Both the position numbers and the translations under genes were made by a program. A DNA stretch of 64,000 nt from Edolisoma coerulescens (Eukaryota; Chordata; Aves; Passeriformes; Campephagidae), in contig VWZW01005504.1 of NCBI GenBank assembly GCA_013397115.1, forward strand, positions 429,412 through 493,411. Direction: 5' to 3'. Under the pieces are notes generated by a model. It was not told the origin of the DNA. It saw only the letters and a list, made by a program, of their open reading frames with translations, and ran no database searches. Below, piece by piece: positions 62,561-64,000 of this stretch; positions within the stretch are counted from its first letter, which is position 1, and every line of letters begins with the position of its first letter.

Positions 62561-64000
62561 ATGTCTTCCTGGTCTACAGAAAGTGACCTTTTTCCTATCA
62601 AAAGAAAGACTGAAAATACTTTGAAATGATGGCATGGATGTCATTCCACAAATGACAAATCACTTCTCTGAACAATATAAAAATTATAAAATGCAATAAC
62701 CTTAAATTCTCATCATATTGTAAATGTGTCCTCTGCTGCTGCATTTATCAATTTAATAAAAGGAAATTAAGCATATTATAAAATATCCATTTATGGGGCA
62801 ATTTTTAATCCAGCGAATAAAAATGAGAAGCACATGGTTAATAGCAAGAAAATATTGCAAAAATGTAGACCTATTTTTTCCAGAAGATTTGACTGACTAT
62901 TTACTTGAATGACCTCCATTTAAAATATATTTTTTATATGGAGTGATGTAAGATATGGCAGTCTCATGCTTTCCTTTATAAAAATTGTTCACAGTTAATT
63001 TCGTATTTTATTTAAAAATTAACACATTAATAATGCACGCAATAAGACCTAGTGATGTGTCTTCCATACTGATTACTTTGTACAATTAGACATACAAAAA
63101 GAAAGGGACAAGATAAATACCTTATGCAAATCTATGGAAGAAAAAAAGAGTCTTTCAGTATCTGCAATGCCTAGGAGCATAAAAAGACCTGCAAATACAG
63201 TTCCCAGTCGTGCAGGGAGATGCTCCATGTGGAGGACATATTTCTGGAATGGAGCAAGTCTTTATTACAAAACTAGATTTGCCAAAGAGCTAACAATTTC
63301 CTTTCATGGTTCCCTTTTTCATCAAAATAATAATAAAAAAAAANAAAGAGTAGATGGGGAAGATTTCTGATTTCTGAAGACTGGCTCTTTTTTCACAGAA
63401 TTTGTGTTTTGTAACAATAATTCAGGAATTTTGAACAGCAGTCTCCACTCAAAAATTTCCCCCATTGTAAGGCAGATGCTGTGCCCACTGAAGTAGATGG
63501 TAGACATCATCTCTAGAGATGCCAGTGATGCAAATTCCTGTGCTCATTTCACACTGCTCATATCTTCCTACATCATATAGTCTGCACCAGCATGTCCCCC
63601 AGAGAACAGGATTGTTTAACACTGTCACAGCCTGGCTTTTGGTTAGGGATGATGTAAAGGAAAAGGCATGAAGTTCATGCAGATGTGGACACAATAAGAA
63701 CCAGAAACTTAGGGACTTTAGTAAAGACAAAACTGTGCATGACTTTGCTTTGTTGAATGAAATGTGTGCTGCTCCACATGAGGCATTGGGATTCTTCCCT
63801 CTACTCTGACTGCACTCTCTGAGCTGCTGGATCCAGCTGAGGCTGGGTCCATTTTAAAGGATCTTACACTAAGGTTAGGTAAACACATTTCAATTTGGCC
63901 TTTCATGCATGCTAGGCTGTGTACTGGGAGCAAAACTAGGCACTTACACGTTTCTATAGCTATGGGTCATGTCTTTCAGTGTTCTGGCCCTTGAATTATG
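62561..64000. other. Non-coding sequence; no gene recognised
   Basis: AT-rich to about 63.1 kb, similar in texture to the preceding candidate elements, then more balanced DNA to the end. A single n at 63,344 lies in an A run. Overlapping minus-strand open frames at 63.3-63.9 kb have no recognised domain. Confidence 0.5.

Overview
The window is vertebrate nuclear DNA, almost certainly from a bird. Three fragments of CR1 retrotransposon with the typical 3' end built from ATTCTATGA-type octamers, and one LTR of a kind abundant in bird genomes, support this. Base composition is AT-rich. There is no CpG island, no rRNA, tRNA or snRNA gene, and no multi-exon protein-coding gene that I can recognise. 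Nearly all open frames are short, start at random and lack splice-site or codon support. The window reads as intergenic or deep-intronic sequence of a gene-poor region.

Layout. 1-15.4 kb: unique non-coding DNA with A-rich and CA-rich simple sequence and one candidate conserved element near 3.4 kb. 15.4-19.1 kb: an eroded minus-strand L2-like LINE with a recognisable reverse-transcriptase relic, two exon-like segments, a strong G-quadruplex motif and a minus-strand solo LTR. 19.1-33.5 kb: unique DNA, one minus-strand CR1 at 25.2 kb and a palindromic tandem repeat at 29.8 kb. 33.55-34.96 kb: an assembly artefact in which 546 bp is present twice, identically, around a foreign-looking GC-rich 263-bp contig that carries the best protein-coding exon of the window. 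35-46 kb: unique DNA with an exon-like segment at 42.5 kb. 46.0-48.0 kb: a second artefact, where contigs around a run of 407 n are in the wrong order; the piece at 47,112-47,952 appears to be the missing fill of the gap. 52.1-52.7 kb: the best-preserved CR1, plus strand, with the C-terminal end of ORF2 still open. 58.1 kb: a very long poly-T/GTTT tract. 60.9-62.6 kb: AT-rich DNA dense in homeodomain-like and octamer-like words, the best candidates for conserved regulatory elements.

There is no operon-like or pathway logic here. The interest lies in the fossil transposable elements, possible cis-regulatory DNA, a few exon-like segments that could belong to a long gene or lncRNA, and two demonstrable assembly errors that would mislead gene or repeat annotation. 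I found nothing that I would call a new biological system.
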